Below, piece after piece: positions 10,523 to 23,035 of a stretch of DNA of 64,000 bases (positions within the stretch are counted from its first letter, which is position 1; each line of letters opens with the position of its first letter). Source of the DNA: Alnus glutinosa (lineage: Eukaryota > Streptophyta > Magnoliopsida > Fagales > Betulaceae); NCBI RefSeq assembly GCF_958979055.1, contig NC_084888.1, forward strand, positions 34,095,804 through 34,159,803, written 5' to 3'. Made by a program: the position numbers and the translations under genes. The notes under the pieces were generated by a model that was not told the origin of the DNA, made no database searches, and was given only the letters and a program-made list of their open reading frames with translations.

Positions 10523-11085
10523 AATATCATAACAATTATCAATATTGAGACATTTGAAAATTCTGATGAAAGGAACTCCAACTCCAGAGCTTTCACCTTT
10601 ATCACAAGTGGTAGAAGTTTTGTAGGTTATGACAAAAGATGAACGAACTACTTCAGCCAATTGGTTTATCTACCACTTTGACTGTTTGGTAATTTTACTC
10701 TCAGAGTCTCTCCTCTTGTCTTCTTTCAAACATCATGGTCCGGGATCTAATGTCTATGACTCTATAGGCCTTAACTTCACGCAGAATGTACGAGCGAAGG
10801 CCCTCAATAATTGTTTTCTATCAACTGACTTTTCGTACAGTCACGAGCTAGATATGATGACTTTTCAAAACAATTTTTGTTTATTTGTTTCTCACTTTGA
10901 ATTTGTTGTCAGGAAAACTACAATTTATCCCTCATAATGTTATTAAAATTATAATCTTACCTTCAAAGTAAAAAAATTTACAATGCGCTCCAACTAAGTT
11001 TTTTAATTTTACGATGTAACCAATTATTTTGAAAATATCCTTTAAAAAAAAAAATATTTTTTTTTTTAAAAATAAAATAAATAAG
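10523..11085. other. spacer, no recognised gene
   Basis: Mixed sequence after the gypsy LTR. The short frame at 10629-10937 has no recognised domain. AT-rich runs end the stretch. Confidence 0.4.
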
Positions 11086-11245
11086 CCACCCCTATTCGGC
11101 CGGCCTGGAGGTGGCGAATCACCCTCATAGCCTATGGAGGTGGTTCGGCCACCCCTATGTGGCCAAAGCCATCCCTATTCAGTTGGCCTAGGGGTGGTTC
11201 GGCCACCCTCATGTGGCCAAATAGGGGTGGCCCTTAACTTTAAGA
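11086..11245. repeat. palindromic MITE core (GGGGTGG / CCACCCC type)
   Basis: Repeated inverted words such as ggtggttcggccaccc and gccacccctattcggcc can fold on themselves. Related text occurs at 20290-20325, 60670-60705 and 61540-61740, so this is a dispersed MITE family. Outer ends are not clear here. Confidence 0.45.
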
Positions 11246-11279
11246 ACTTCAAATAGAGGATTTTGTAGGCCTCTTTAAA

Positions 11280-11699
11280 TTTTTTCTCGTCTTCATCGCT
11301 ACTCTCTGAATAGTAGGACTGTGACCCCTTAGAATCTTCGTGATACTTGATATTCCTTTGTATTTATAAAGGTTCTGGTGTAGTTAGACTGCTCTAAGAA
11401 TCCTTGATTTCTAAGCATTTGCAGTTGTTGGCAATGTGAGCTTTGGAATACGGATCTTCCGGGATTCGTCGCCGCATGACTCGGGCGTAAGGATCTTTTG
11501 GGATCCGTAATCTCTTTGGAGAGATCTCGGTCGCACATATCAGAGCAAGATACTTGTGATTCGTATCCCTTGAATCCCGGGTAGTTTCGATATATCTGCG
11601 GTCTCGGACGTTGCAGTGTATTCGAGTTGGGTGGGCCAACCGGGTCCAAATAATTTCGACGAGCTTGATTGACCGAGGAGACCGATATTTTCCCTAACA
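11280..11699 (-). mobile_element. LTR-like remnant, reverse strand
   Basis: Read on the minus strand it starts TGTTAGGGAAAATATCGG at 11699, much like the LARD LTR start. It has a TATA-like tttataaata near 11358-11367. No second copy, primer site or coding part was found, so it is a solo or partial LTR of uncertain left end. Confidence 0.4.
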
Positions 11700-12840
11700 G
11701 TGATTTTAGAAATTAAAAAAAAAAAAAAAGAAAAGAAAAAAGAAGAAGAGATTTTCACTTCACAAAGCTCCATATAATGCAGACTGACATTTCCGGTGCA
11801 CAAGAGTCGGTGCAAAAGGGAGGGAGAGATGTAACTGTAACGAAAAGGAGAAAAGGGCATAACAGTCACTTTTGCTACCAAAAACTAGCATTAAATATCC
11901 AGGAATTGGATCCTCTCCATTTCAAATGAAATGGAAATGAGCTGGTTTATAACTTAGATTGTCTTAAAAAGATATAAGGTTATAAATTTGCCACGTCATT
12001 TAAAAGTTAGTTAACGACATCTAAAAGAAAATGTTCAACGTTATCATCAAATTCCCTCCTCTTCCATCCAAACCTAAAATGATTAGATTTGGACTGGGAG
12101 TCCTATCCTAATTCTACTAGGAATAAGACTCTTGGCTGGATTTATTGGACTCGGATTGTGATTCATACCTCAATTTAACTTAGAGTAGGGTTCTAATCCT
12201 GATTTTCTTAGCTGAATGAGACACAAGTTCTCGGGACATGCCTGTCCTGAGCCTTGGTTAACAGAGTTGACTCTTGGTCCCGGGGTGTCTTCATTCCCGA
12301 GACTCAATCAAAATGTACTTCCTATTGCGTATTCTCAAGAATAGATTTTATGGGAATAACTACTTGGTGTCTATCTCTCGGGATAGGACTATCCGGAAGT
12401 CCTGCTATCTTAGCTTTATAGTTGCCAATTCTTCTTGGGCCGATAATTTTTTAAATAGGCCGATCTAAATGAAATTATTCCAAACAGAAGCTATAGACCG
12501 AACAAACATATAATTCGTGTATTTCTAACGCCGCATATAAAAATAGCAAAGAACCATCGACGTACAAAACAACAGATTAATTACACAAAAAAACAACAAG
12601 GGACACATCTCACCTCGTACAGTTTTGTTCGGCACGCTTTTACTCATTTTCGTGTTCCAGCTTGCTTCACAGAAAACAAACAACTTTATCAAACAAAAGA
12701 TTAACTTTATGATCCTGCCATAAGATCATCTTCACCGCTCCCAAGAAACTAAAATTCCAAAGCTCACGAGTCACGGTCGACGGAAGTAAAGCCTAGGCTC
12801 CAAAATAAAGCAATTGCACTAGGTCGAAGAAATTAATAAT
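11700..12840. other. spacer with eroded repeat sequence
   Basis: A short palindrome ccatttcaaatgaaatgg at 11919-11936 belongs to a MITE-like motif also seen at 20575-20690. Sequence 12060-12470 has the cccgagac-type words of LTR interiors but no recognisable domain. No supportable gene. Confidence 0.35.
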
Positions 12841-13273
12841 GGTGAAAAGACTCTAAAGCTAATTAGCTAGCTACTAGCGGTTGCTTTGCCTTTTACTTTA
12901 GTGCATAGGTTATCATACGAAAAATATAATAATAGTGATTGACCGGCCACTACCATCTTCTTTCAAACTTATTATAGATTTTATTTAGAATCAAGTACGA
13001 TATATAATGAATTCATTACTCTATTAAAAAAAACAACATTTGAATCATTTCTTTTTCTTTTTTTTTTTTTAAATAAAATTATATTGTCTTTTCTTAAAAA
13101 AAAAAAGGCAATTATATGATCTTTCATAATAGTTTCAACGTTATAACATGCACAACTTCGAGTATATATAATAATATGGAATAAGATTCTCTTCATTTAT
13201 TTATTGAAAAATTAAAATTTAAAGTTATGAATATCATGACATCTCCGCAATTTATGGGATCACTTTTATTAGC

Positions 13274-13311
<38 letters not shown>

Positions 13312-13531
13312 CTGTTCTTTTTCTTTTTGTCGTTATCTAACAATTTCACCTTATAAAAAAGGTACTAGGCTGCGTGGCTAGCTTTGCTTTTCCTTAAAAA
13401 ACAATAACTTTTGCTTTTACGGAAGTTGTTTTTTAAGGAATGCAACTAATAGCTAGAAACTATATGTTATTGATTTAAGCATTTTTTGTAGTCATTTTAA
13501 CAATGTATCCAATATATCCTATTTTTTATTC

Positions 13532-13566
<35 letters not shown>

Positions 13567-14410
13567 TGGTCTAGAAAATTAAGTCTAACACTCCCTGGGT
13601 CTGAAAATAGGCACAAAAGTATGAGAGCTACTCGACAAGCCAAAATATGTTGCTATAGAGTATAGGTAGGGATGGAGCAAGAATTCTGGCTCAGGACAAG
13701 ATTAAAAAAAATTAAAAAATTAATTATAAATAATAATAAAAAATGTAACTAACAAAATAAATAAACAATTCAAAAAATTAAATTTTGTTATTTAAAACAT
13801 ATAAATATAACCTGTAATTTATTTTTCACGCTTACTGGCCGTTATTCACTTGCCCTTGAAGACTTTTTATATTTTAAAATCTATGCATGATTTCTTGTTA
13901 ATATATAGTTACATATGAGTATGTATGCATATTTATACATACATAGGTAACCAACAAAGAGCCCAAAGGATAAGGTAACAACGGATTAAGATTTTCTATA
14001 ATTTCAAAAAAAAAATTAGATTCTCAAATTATATGAATTCAGATCGTTTTTTTATTGAATGACGTAAAAAATGTTACATATTAAAAACATTACATGTTAC
14101 TGAGGCAAAAGAAAAAAAAAATCATTCCATAATACTTTTTATTTACTTTTGAAGAGATCAACGCTTCTTCTTTATTAAGCCAATGCAAAAGATAATTTTT
14201 TGCTCAAAATTTTTATACGACATAAAATGTAAAAACCTGATAAAAATATATTCAATTCTCATTGTTAACATGTCGCATTTTTAATAGGTAGTATTTTTTA
14301 TGTTATTCAATACATAAAACGGTCTAAATTATCATAATTTGAGAATTTACAATTTTAAAAAAATTGTCAGAGATGATGATCCGTAACAACTAAAGTACAT
14401 TGAAAAATAA
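12841..14410. repeat. duplicated spacer of unit B
   Basis: About 12841-13330 matches 27270-27720, and about 13430-13960 matches 40760-41250 (shared landmarks cactccctgggtc, gctactcgacaagcc, acataggtaaccaacaa). This is the upstream spacer of DUF674 copy B; its counterpart before copy B' has been pulled apart by insertions. T-runs lie at 13276-13310 and 13537-13565. The stretch 13661-13720 is an old small hAT-like insertion shared by both copies. No gene. Confidence 0.65.
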
Positions 14411-14419
14411 TTGCCATAA

Positions 14420-14561
14420 GGAAAATGTTAGATTTACAACACCAATACAACAACTGTACAACAATTCCTCACATGAGGGTGGGTCCCACATACTGGGTCC
14501 ACCCTCATGTAAGGGGTTGTTATACAATTGTTGTATTGGTGTTGTACAAGAATCAAATTCC
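14420..14561. mobile_element. 142-bp Mutator-like MITE
   Basis: Terminal inverted repeats include a perfect 18-bp arm (14436-14453 against 14528-14545). A near-perfect 9-bp target duplication flanks it: ttgccataa (14411-14419) and ttgacataa (14562-14570). The duplicated spacer at about 41283-41310 lacks the insert. A 9-bp duplication is typical of Mutator-like elements. It has no coding capacity. Confidence 0.8.
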
Positions 14562-14801
14562 TTGACATAAATAAACTCTGAACTGAAAAGCAAGTAGCAT
14601 TGTAGCAAGTAACAACAGATAAAAACACTTACAGGTCACACCTAAGTAATTTGCCAGTATATATATATATATATATATATTAAATCATAGCTTAATGGAC
14701 AGTAAGTGGTCCATTCAGTCATTTGAAAAACAAACACCAAAGCCAACACAGGGCACTTGCCGGAATCCACTCGAAGATTCATAATCATTCACGTAGATAA
14801 C

Positions 14802-16366
14802 ATGGCAGGCACCAAAGTAAGCCTGAAACTTGTGGTAGACAAAAGGAAGCAACGACTGCTCTTTGCTCAAGCAGACAAAGAATTTGTTGATTTCCTCTTC
14901 AGCATTTTCAATCTGCCCGTCGGAACTGTCACTAGGCTCCTCAAAGAGGAAGACATGGTAGGTTGCTTGCCAAGCCTCTACAAGAGCATTGAAAATATGA
15001 GCGATGCTTGCTTTCGGCCAGAACGGAACAAAGATTTCCTGTTAAAACCCAGAGTAGTCATTCCTGGTCTTAAAGTCGTCCCTCCCCTCTTGCCAAATGT
15101 TGATGAGTTATTTAAATGCAGGAAAAAATCAAATTCTATCTGCAATAACAGCGGTTGCAGCGCCTATCGAACCCACGAAATCGAATGTAAGCAGGAGAGT
15201 TATATATGTTCTCATTGCATCGATTTCATGGACAGTACCTCTAAAGAGGCAGGTTACGTGAAAGGGATGGTTTCGTACATGGTGATGGATGATCTGGAGG
15301 TGAAGCCCATGTCCACCAACTCCGGTATCACTCTGCTAAGAGAGTTTAATGTAAAGGCAGCAGGGGATATTGTGGAGAAAGTGGTCGATTTGGGCATGTG
15401 TGAGGTATGCCACTCACCCCTTGCTTCTGTGAATTACAAATATGAAATGCTTCTTTTGCTGCCTCTTCTTTTTTCTCGTACATTGGGGAACATCGAATGA
15501 TTAACTATCTAAATTAAGATTTGTTGTTGCTCTATATACGACTCTAAACCATGAATACTGGTCTGTTCTGGTAGTCACTCGTGGGAATGTCACAGCAGAT
15601 ACACCTAATTAAGCATGAGCATATATAGGCTATAGCTTTCATTTTTTTTTTTGAAGAAACAAAGGAATGGAAGAAAAAAAGTAAAAGAACACAAAAACTT
15701 TGGAATTTAGAAATAGCCAATCCATCCCCTAAGTAAATGCATGCCCTCCTGCATCAATGTTTCATGCACGTTTACTCCCCAACTACTCATCAGAAGCTTT
15801 TAAATTTTAGTGGCTACATGTATGAATCGTCTCTGATTTCGTATAGTAATAATTAAGCTTTTATTATTATGGAGCGGTTAACACTAAAGAAAAAAAAAAT
15901 GGATTAGAAGAGAAAAGGGAACCTTATTGTTAAAGAACAGTTAGGGTATTTTAATTAGTATAGTATTTAACACTGATATAATATTATATTCAACAATGAA
16001 AATGGTGGATAATATATAGAATCCACCACAGTTGATGTCAGGGACAAATTCTGCACTTATAAACACTTGTTACTGACTCATGTTTCATAACTGGGGCATT
16101 CCATTCTGCATAGTTTGAATGATATTCTGCATTAGATTTGCAGTTTCTGTTGCTGTACTTGCTGTTTGAATAAAATTTTCTGTTCATAAAAAGAAAAAGA
16201 GGAGAGTAGTGGATTGTGGCAGTGCGACTCTAAGCATTGAATGTAATAACTAGTTTGCTCCTTAATTTGCGTGGTGTGTTGCTAGGGTCTGAAGTTGCTC
16301 AAGGCTTCTCTGCAATCCAAGACGGTTCTGACTGATGTCTTCCTTCCAACCGATGGAGATCTTTAA
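14802..16366 (+). CDS. DUF674 family protein, copy B (two exons)
   Basis: Exons 14802-15404 and 16286-16366, separated by an 881-bp phase-0 GT-AG intron, encode 227 residues. The start is set by homology of MAGTKVSLKL to the other copies, although an in-frame ATG exists at 14757. Visible: FAQADKEFVDFLFSIF at residues 21-36, CLPSLYKSIENMSDACF at 55-71, a Cys-rich middle (106, 114, 119, 129, 136, 139) ending Cys-Ser-His-Cys, MVMDDLEVKPMS at 160-171, and KLLKASLQSKTVLTDVFLP in exon 2. The motif before the splice reads GMCE instead of GMDE or GMNE. The last exon is ten or more codons shorter than in copies A and C. Its closest relative is the broken copy B'. Function unknown. Confidence 0.87.
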
Positions 16367-17181
16367 AAGAAGCGAGTCGTTGCATATATTGTATTGGTCT
16401 TGTAATTTATAGGTTCAAGTGTATGAACCATGTTACTCAAATCTGGTGTGGCAGTGTGTTTATTGTGTTATGCTTTATGAAATCAGTAAGCAAACTTCTG
16501 TTAATCAACATGCAATTTGCATATGCTTATGGTTTCCGAAGTACTCTTGATACTACTGTTAGATCACATGGGCTGCTATATTTGTATGATCCTCCCTGAT
16601 GCATATTATATGTATCCGGCCTTCTTCTGCGAAATTGATGATTCATTTGCTGAAGAGTTAGTGATCAGAGAGAATATTCTACCTCCCAAGGATAATTTAT
16701 TCGTGGGCTTCAAGTAAGGTCCAAAGTATGGTATCTTTAAGGCCCAAGTGTATGACGTACCATTCCCATATTCTCATCAACAGCCATAATTCATGAGCAA
16801 CTATGCTCAAACTATACTCTCAAACTGTCATAGTTTTAACTGTATAAGTCACAATTAACCTCTCTAACTACTTAACCCTTTCACTTTACCTCCACCACTA
16901 TGGATTTCGATAAAATCCGACAGAAAATACGTCATGAGCCATACACATGACTCAAAAAGTCCAATACACCCTTGAATCAAATATAAAATTCAAAGAAAAA
17001 AAAAAAAAAAAAAGGAGCAAAAAATAATAAAAAAAAATGTCGTGGGAGCCGGAGGAGGCCACAAACCACGGCTAGGTTGTGGCCTGTGGGTCTCTAGATT
17101 GAAAAGGTCCACGACCATGTCATGGGCCTCCAGACCCAGGTCGAAGGAGAGGTGGGGGCAGAGTCTCATAGTCTGCGTGGG
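16367..17181 (+). other. 3' flank of copy B
   Basis: Non-coding. Sequence about 16440-16735 is matched downstream of copy B' at 54960-55510 (landmarks aaatctggtgtggcagtgtg, tttattcgtgggcttcaag). A 66-codon frame at 16517-16717 is not kept in the B' flank and is probably chance. Confidence 0.5.
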
Positions 17182-17885
17182 CAGGGACGGAGCCAGCCAT
17201 GGTTATGGGGAGGGGCCAAAAAATTAAAATAGTCATCTTCTTCCGTTTTCTACCTTTCTGCTTTTTGAGCTACTCCTTAACCCTAAACATATAAACACGA
17301 ACAGACTGCTGGAAGGGAAAACAAAAAATCGAAAAAGAGAAAAATGGCTTGTTTGACAAAGACATGTACATAACATAACAGAATAATAGGTTGTTAAAGT
17401 TGGAATTAGTAAAAAGTGATGTTGTGATATAAAATAAAAAAAATTTGTATAAAAAAGTGAAAAAATTTTGGATTATAGTGAATTTTTTTATTTGAATAGT
17501 AATAAAAAATTATTGATGTGATATAAAAAATGAAAAAAATAGGAATGTTTTGATGTTGATTGGTATTAAAAAATATGAAAAAGTGAAAAAATAAATACAT
17601 GAACAGTAACCCCATTATCCTGTGCTGCACAGTACTGACTTGGCAAACAAGCCCAAAAATTTCGAAGGTGATCGAGGAGGGTTGGAAGGGGAAAAAGAAA
17701 ATTGACAAAGAGAAAAAATTTTGGAAAGTTAGGAGGTGTGTAGGGCAAAAAAATATTTGGGGTAGGCTAACTGAGCTTAAAATAATATTTAACTTAAAAA
17801 AAAAAAAAAAAAATCGAAGGAGTTGGGAGGGGGGGGGGGGGGGTTGGAAATGGCCCCTACCGGCCACCCCCCAACTCTGTCACTG
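17182..17885. mobile_element. non-autonomous hAT element (CAGGGACGGAG termini)
   Basis: The ends are cagggacggagccag at 17182 and ctctgtcactg at 17885, which read as imperfect inverted repeats CAGGGACGGAG and CAGTGACAGAG. They are flanked by 8-bp sequences tgcgtggg and gccgtggg (6 of 8 matching), the duplication length used by hAT. A 15-base G-run lies at 17829-17843. No transposase. Related small elements sit at 28397-28626 and, eroded, at 13661 and 40952. Confidence 0.6.
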
Positions 17886-19245
17886 GCCGTGGGCCCGTAC
17901 GTAGGTCTCCAATATAGTCAGTAAGTCAAGGAAATATAAATTTTTACTTTTTTTGTTTTTAAATAAAAGGCATAATTGTATTTTCACACTTTTTAATAGT
18001 TCTTATAAGAGTATAATGAACATTAAAAATATGATTAATAGGATTAGTCTTAAAGTGTACGAATTTAGTACTCTAGGACAAAAAATATACTAGCAGAGTA
18101 CTTTATTAGCGAGCTTGTCAAAGGTGTGGGAGATGAAAAGAAAAATTCTCTAGTAAGTACGTATAGTAAGCTCCTTATGCTTAAGGGCTAAGAGAACAAC
18201 TAGGGAGTCCTTCCAAAGGAAGTTATTTAGACCCAACTTTGCTGCTTCGTTGGCTAGCTGCTAGTAGAATTGCCGACATTAAAGTAAAAAAGTACTTGGT
18301 CACTGTTTCTACAGGAAGAAAGAAAAAAGAAAAAAAGAAAAAAAGTTGTGTGAAATTACCGAATTATCTCCGAAAGTATAAAAAGGTAAATTTGATCTCT
18401 CCCTGCGTTCAAACTTCCTTTTCAACATGTGATGCAGTAATTAACGAAATCAAGGCTCGAACTCAAGATATTTAATTGTGATATCATGTTAAATTATTAT
18501 TTATCTTAAAAAATTAAACTGATAGGAAGAGATAAATTTAGTTATTTAATTTATATTCTAACACTCCTCGTATGGGTAGGCTCAAACTTCATTTTTAATT
18601 GACTGAAATTTTTTACAAATATGCTTGTTAGAAATTTCATACAAACTATATCTAAGATTAACATGTGCTCATGGTATATATGAGAAACATATGTTGTTTT
18701 AATAGCATATACTTTTCACATGTCTTTTTTTTTTTTTTTTTTTTTTTTAAGAGAAATTCATGCTTTTTTAATAGCATTAATAAGAAAATATATACTTCTC
18801 ACATGCTTAAAAAATACATATTACTCTTATACGTGAGTCGTAGAAAATTTGTTACGAATCCATTTGTAAGAATTAGTTTTTGTCATTTTTTAATATAATG
18901 CTATGAAAATATAAAAGAATAGCAAAATAAACGAAAAGTAAACATAATTGAACAAAAAAAAAGAAAGAAAAAGAATCCCATTATTTCTTACTCTTTCTTT
19001 TTTTGAAATGCCATTATTTCTTACTCTCGGAAAGTAATATAAAGCAGCACCCATCTTCTCCACTCAGCCTCAGCAGTCAGCAGCATTCTCTTTCTCAGGG
19101 TACAGTCTCTCTTATTTATTTATTTTTATGTGTTTATGTTTCTCAAAGCTTTTGCAACGATCTTAGTTTTGCTATCCAGATCAGAAAATTATAACTGGGT
19201 ATTTAATTTTCGTAGGAGCCAACGCTTTTTCAACAAGCAAATGTG
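17886..19245. other. AT-rich spacer between copies B and C
   Basis: No gene is seen. The block about 18430-18570 belongs to a dispersed repeat also found at 42930-43016 (words aaattattatttatctt, tatttaattaatatt). There is a T-run at 18725-18749. Short frames here are low-complexity. Confidence 0.45.
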
Positions 19246-19249
19246 ATCG

Positions 19250-19387
19250 CCAATGGAAAGGGTTGCAAAAGAAGACATTTCCCAGAGCGAATTCCACATA
19301 GCCCAAAGACTATAAAAAGGGTAACAGCCAGGCCAATAGAGGGCGGCCGCATCCATTCGGGAATTCATAATCATTCACACACCTAAA
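19250..19387 (+). promoter_or_regulatory. promoter and leader of DUF674 copy C
   Basis: A gccaatgg CCAAT-like box at about 19249-19256 is followed by cagagcgaattcc and a good TATA box tataaaaagg at 19311-19320. That places transcription start near 19345, about 40 bp before the ATG. This is the clearest core promoter of the array; copies A and A'/C' have only tttaaagcc at this place. Confidence 0.55.
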
Positions 19388-20073
19388 ATGGCAGCAACCA
19401 AGATAAGCCTGAAGCTTTTCATTGACAAAAAGAGCGAACGCGTGCTCTTTGCTGAAGCAAACAATGATTTTGTTGATTTCCTCTTCAACTTTTTCACTCT
19501 GCCCTTTGGAAATGTCACTGGGATCCTAAAAGAGAAAGGCATGGGAGGCTGCTTGCCAAGCCTCTTCAAGAGCATTGAACATCTCAGCGATGCTTACTTT
19601 CTGCCAGACCAACCCAAAGACTTTGTGTTAAATCCCTTTGTAGCCATTCCTGGTCCTAAACTCCCTCTCCCCTTGCCGAACGTTCAGTCATTTAGATATA
19701 CGGAATCGAGTGATCGTTGTCGTTCGGGTTGCTCCCGCTGTCGGATCCAGGAAAGGTTATATTGCAACACCAGACTTTGTTCTTCGTGCACTGCTACAGT
19801 GAAGACTGATTTTTCTGACGGTTGCTCAAGCCCGGCATCTTCGAGTGATGAAGGTTACGTGAAAGGGATGGTTACATACATGGTGATGGACGATCTGGAG
19901 GTGAAGCCCACGGTCAACATCTCTTTCGTGACTCTGCTTAACGAATTTAATGTTGAGGATGTAGGCTCTATTGAGGAGAAAGTGGTCGAATTAGGCATGA
20001 ATGAGGTACGGCTGTCATCCCTTGCTCTCTGTGCATTATAAGTTTATATCAAACTGTTCTTTTTTCTTTTTTC

Positions 20074-20119
<46 letters not shown>

Positions 20120-20341
20120 GGTGTGTGAACCGGTGAACGTTGAACATTAAACCGGTTAAACTAAGTAAGTTGAAGTTTGTAGTTTCCTTTTCTGGTTTGT
20201 ATGCTTGTATATGCTTATAGTTTTGGTTCAGACCACCCCCACTTCGCTCAATTATAAGTCACCTTCATTTGGCAATGTGAGTGGTTCAATCGCTCCTTTT
20301 CGCCGGCCTAGGGTGGTCGACCCCTTGCTCTTTTGGTTTTC

Positions 20342-20373
<32 letters not shown>

Positions 20374-20886
20374 TTAGAGAGGACTGTATCAAATCCTAAT
20401 TAGGGATGACGTGACATATTGACAATTTTCATTAGCATTTTTAAATGTCAAGTCAACATATTGAGTAATTTGTTATTTATTCTTACATGAGTTTTAAGTC
20501 ACTTTTAATTCTTGGAGAGTTTATTCAAATAAGTGCAATTACAAGTAATTTGTATTCTGATCCTTTCCGAGTCATTTGAATGAGAGAGGATCCGGTTCCT
20601 TATACTTAAAGAGTTTTTTTGTCCAACAAAAAATGAAATGACAAAAATGCCTCTCAAATATAAGGAACTGGATCCTCTCTCAAATGAACTGCATGGAGAG
20701 GATTCCATCCGATTAATTTTCCATTTTTACTTTAATATAATAACTGTTTTGCTCCTTTGTATGGTTTGTTGCTAGGGAGTGCAATTGCTCAAGGCTTCCC
20801 TCCAATCAAAGACTGTTTTGACTGATATCTTTCTTCAGGCAGAGACCGTTGGAACTGAGGAGTCAATCAAATATGAGGGGGTATAA
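19388..20886 (+). CDS. DUF674 family protein, copy C (two exons)
   Basis: Exons 19388-20005 and 20776-20886, with a 770-bp phase-0 GT-AG intron, encode 242 residues. Visible: MAATKISLKLFIDKK at the start, FVDFLFNFFTLPFGNV at 28-43, CLPSLFKSIEHLSDAYF at 55-71, a Cys cluster (111, 115, 118, 126, 131, 134) of possible zinc-ribbon type, MVTYMVMDDLEVKP at 161-174, and QLLKASLQSKTVLTDIFL in exon 2. The intron holds a 34-base G-run, a MITE and other repeat text that recurs in the intron of the last copy. The frame is intact. DUF674 has no assigned reaction. Confidence 0.87.
20084..20117 (+). repeat. 34-base uninterrupted G-run in copy C intron
   Basis: Nine or more T bases are followed directly by 34 consecutive G bases, about 80 bp after the splice donor. 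The run could form intra- or intermolecular G-quadruplexes in DNA or in the pre-mRNA (the G-rich strand is the transcribed sense). Its exact length may be unreliable in any assembly. Confidence 0.8.
20575..20690. mobile_element. MITE in copy C intron
   Basis: Inverted arms of about 27 bp: left gagagaggatccggttcc, and right its near-complement ggaactggatcctctctc. The core is about 55 bp. No coding. A similar short palindromic motif occurs at 11905-11936. Confidence 0.6.
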
Positions 20887-22269
20887 GGGACCAAATGGAG
20901 GCAGTTGTATCTTATATTGGTCTTTCAACTTCTTATGTTCTTTAACTTCTAGGTGTTAGAACTCTGTGTGATTATTTATCCATAAAAGTATTTGTGAGAT
21001 TGCTAATTATGTTTTTTTTTTTTTTAGTTGCAATCATGTTTCTCTTTTCCCTTGTCGTGACCGACTTGTAATATTCCATGTTAGTCAAAGATGGTGTGGC
21101 AATTTGCGCTTTTTTCTTTTTTTTTTTTTTTCTTTTTTTCTTTTTTTTTTTTAATATTTTTGAAAAATAAATATGACTCCTAAAGTGTGTCATCAAACCA
21201 AACATGCAACCAAAATATAAAATGCGGAAAAATAAAGAACACATATATTTTGGTTACGAAGTGAAAATTTTTTGTACTAAAGAAAAAAACTACTTCGGGA
21301 CAGTTAAACTCAAAAAATCAATTAACAGAAGAAATAGCTAGTTACAAAGCAGTCGTACGTACTCACATAACCCGATGCAGTAGTTGTACCTTGAACTCTA
21401 ACACGTACCTATACATGAATGCATCTCAACCAAACCTCTTATCTGAAGAGTTCTTCAATGGATTCATTTAACTTAGAGCTTATTTCTAAGTTAGACTCAA
21501 TGGTTAATCAAATCACACAAATACTCTAAAAGAGTTAGCACATCTAATAATATCTGCCTAAATATCATCTCTTAGCACAATGAGAATTCTACTTTGGAAT
21601 TCTTAAAATTACACAGCCTATGAGCCTCTTTAAATAGGCTTCAGAAATCCTAATTCTATTCAAACTCGGATTTACAAAGGTGGTGTCCGGACCTGGCTTC
21701 TGGGCATCCAGACCTACGACTGAAACTTCCTAAAACTCTGAAACGCTTCCGGACCTGGAAACCCTAGTGTCCGGACGGTTGCTTAAAGTAGTTCCTCTGT
21801 CCGCAGTCACCGCATAATCGTTCGGACTCCTTGCTGACGGGAACTTACTGACTTCAGCGTCCACTGGGCTTGTTCGGATGGCTTTCAGAACCTTGAGCTA
21901 TTGACTTCACCGTCTGCTGTTAGGGCTGAAAAGCCGGTTACGGTTAGCAAAAATTGCTAACCGCCTCCGCCAACCGCCAACCGGGAACCGGTTTTTCAAT
22001 TTTTTTTTTTTTTTTTTTTGGTTCTTTTGTTTTCTTTTTTAGCTATTGGACCTGTTTTGTTTTGAACCTTTTTTTTTTTTTTTACTAGTTTTCTAATATG
22101 CAATTTGTTAAATTAGGCTATTGTTTAAAATACAAAATTACAAATTTGCAAGCAATTATGCGTTTACATAAAATCAATTTGCAAGCAATTATGCGTTTAC
22201 ATAAAATCAAAAATTCAAAACACAAGTGGACACACCATATTCAAAACACAAGTCAACTATCAACACACC

Positions 22270-22700
22270 TCTTACTCTTAGACCCCTACATTCACAATAT
22301 CAAAAAATCAAACCATATTCAAATAGTTCATAGTCCACACACCCACACTCACAATATGAATTGATTCACAACATCAAAAAATCAAACCATATTCAAATAA
22401 TCCATAGTCCATAGTCTACAAGTCCACTCACCCACACTCACAATATGGTTTGATTCACAACATCAAAAAATCAAACCATATTCAAATAATCCATAGTCCA
22501 TAGTCTACAAGTCCACTCACCCACACTCACAATATGGTTTGATTCACAACATCAAAAAATCAAACCATATTCAAATAATCCATAGTCCATAGTCCATAGT
22601 CTACAAGTCCATTCACCCACACTCACAACATTGTTTGATTCACAACATAAAAAAAAAACCATATCCAAATAGTCCAAAAGTCCACACACCCACACCCATC
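22270..22700. repeat. 89-bp tandem repeat inside the hAT element
   Basis: About four units start with cacccacactc at 22340, 22429, 22518 and 22614. Each contains aatatggtttgattcacaac and its complement-like caaaccatattcaaat, so every unit can also fold. The third interval is 96 bp because agtccat is repeated. It lies on the transposase's downstream side. Confidence 0.8.
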
Positions 22701-23035
22701 AATTATCAAACCATATCCATAGTCCATAAGTCCACACTCAAGAACAAAACCATCTTGTGGAAATAACAACACGACTCCTATTCGGTCTTCTAGCAAAATC
22801 CTGTGGAGATAACAACAATAAATATTATAAACTTAAAAAATTGACAAACTAAGCAATTGCATTGTAATATAAATATAATGACAAGTCAAAAAATGATAAC
22901 CTTCCCCTAGGAATAAGATGTGTCAGTCGTCATTGAATGAGAATGTTGATTCTTAGGCCCATCTACAATAGAAAAAGTTTGAGTTAAATAAATAAATAAT
23001 GAAAAGTAAATGAAATGAATTTATAAATAACTAAT

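Noticed and set aside
16517-16717. A 66-codon gene downstream of copy B
   Set aside because: The homologous flank of B' does not keep the frame, and no known domain is visible.
17406-17867. A 153-codon Phe-rich membrane protein on the minus strand
   Set aside because: The Phe/Ile richness comes from A-rich sequence read backwards inside a small hAT element.
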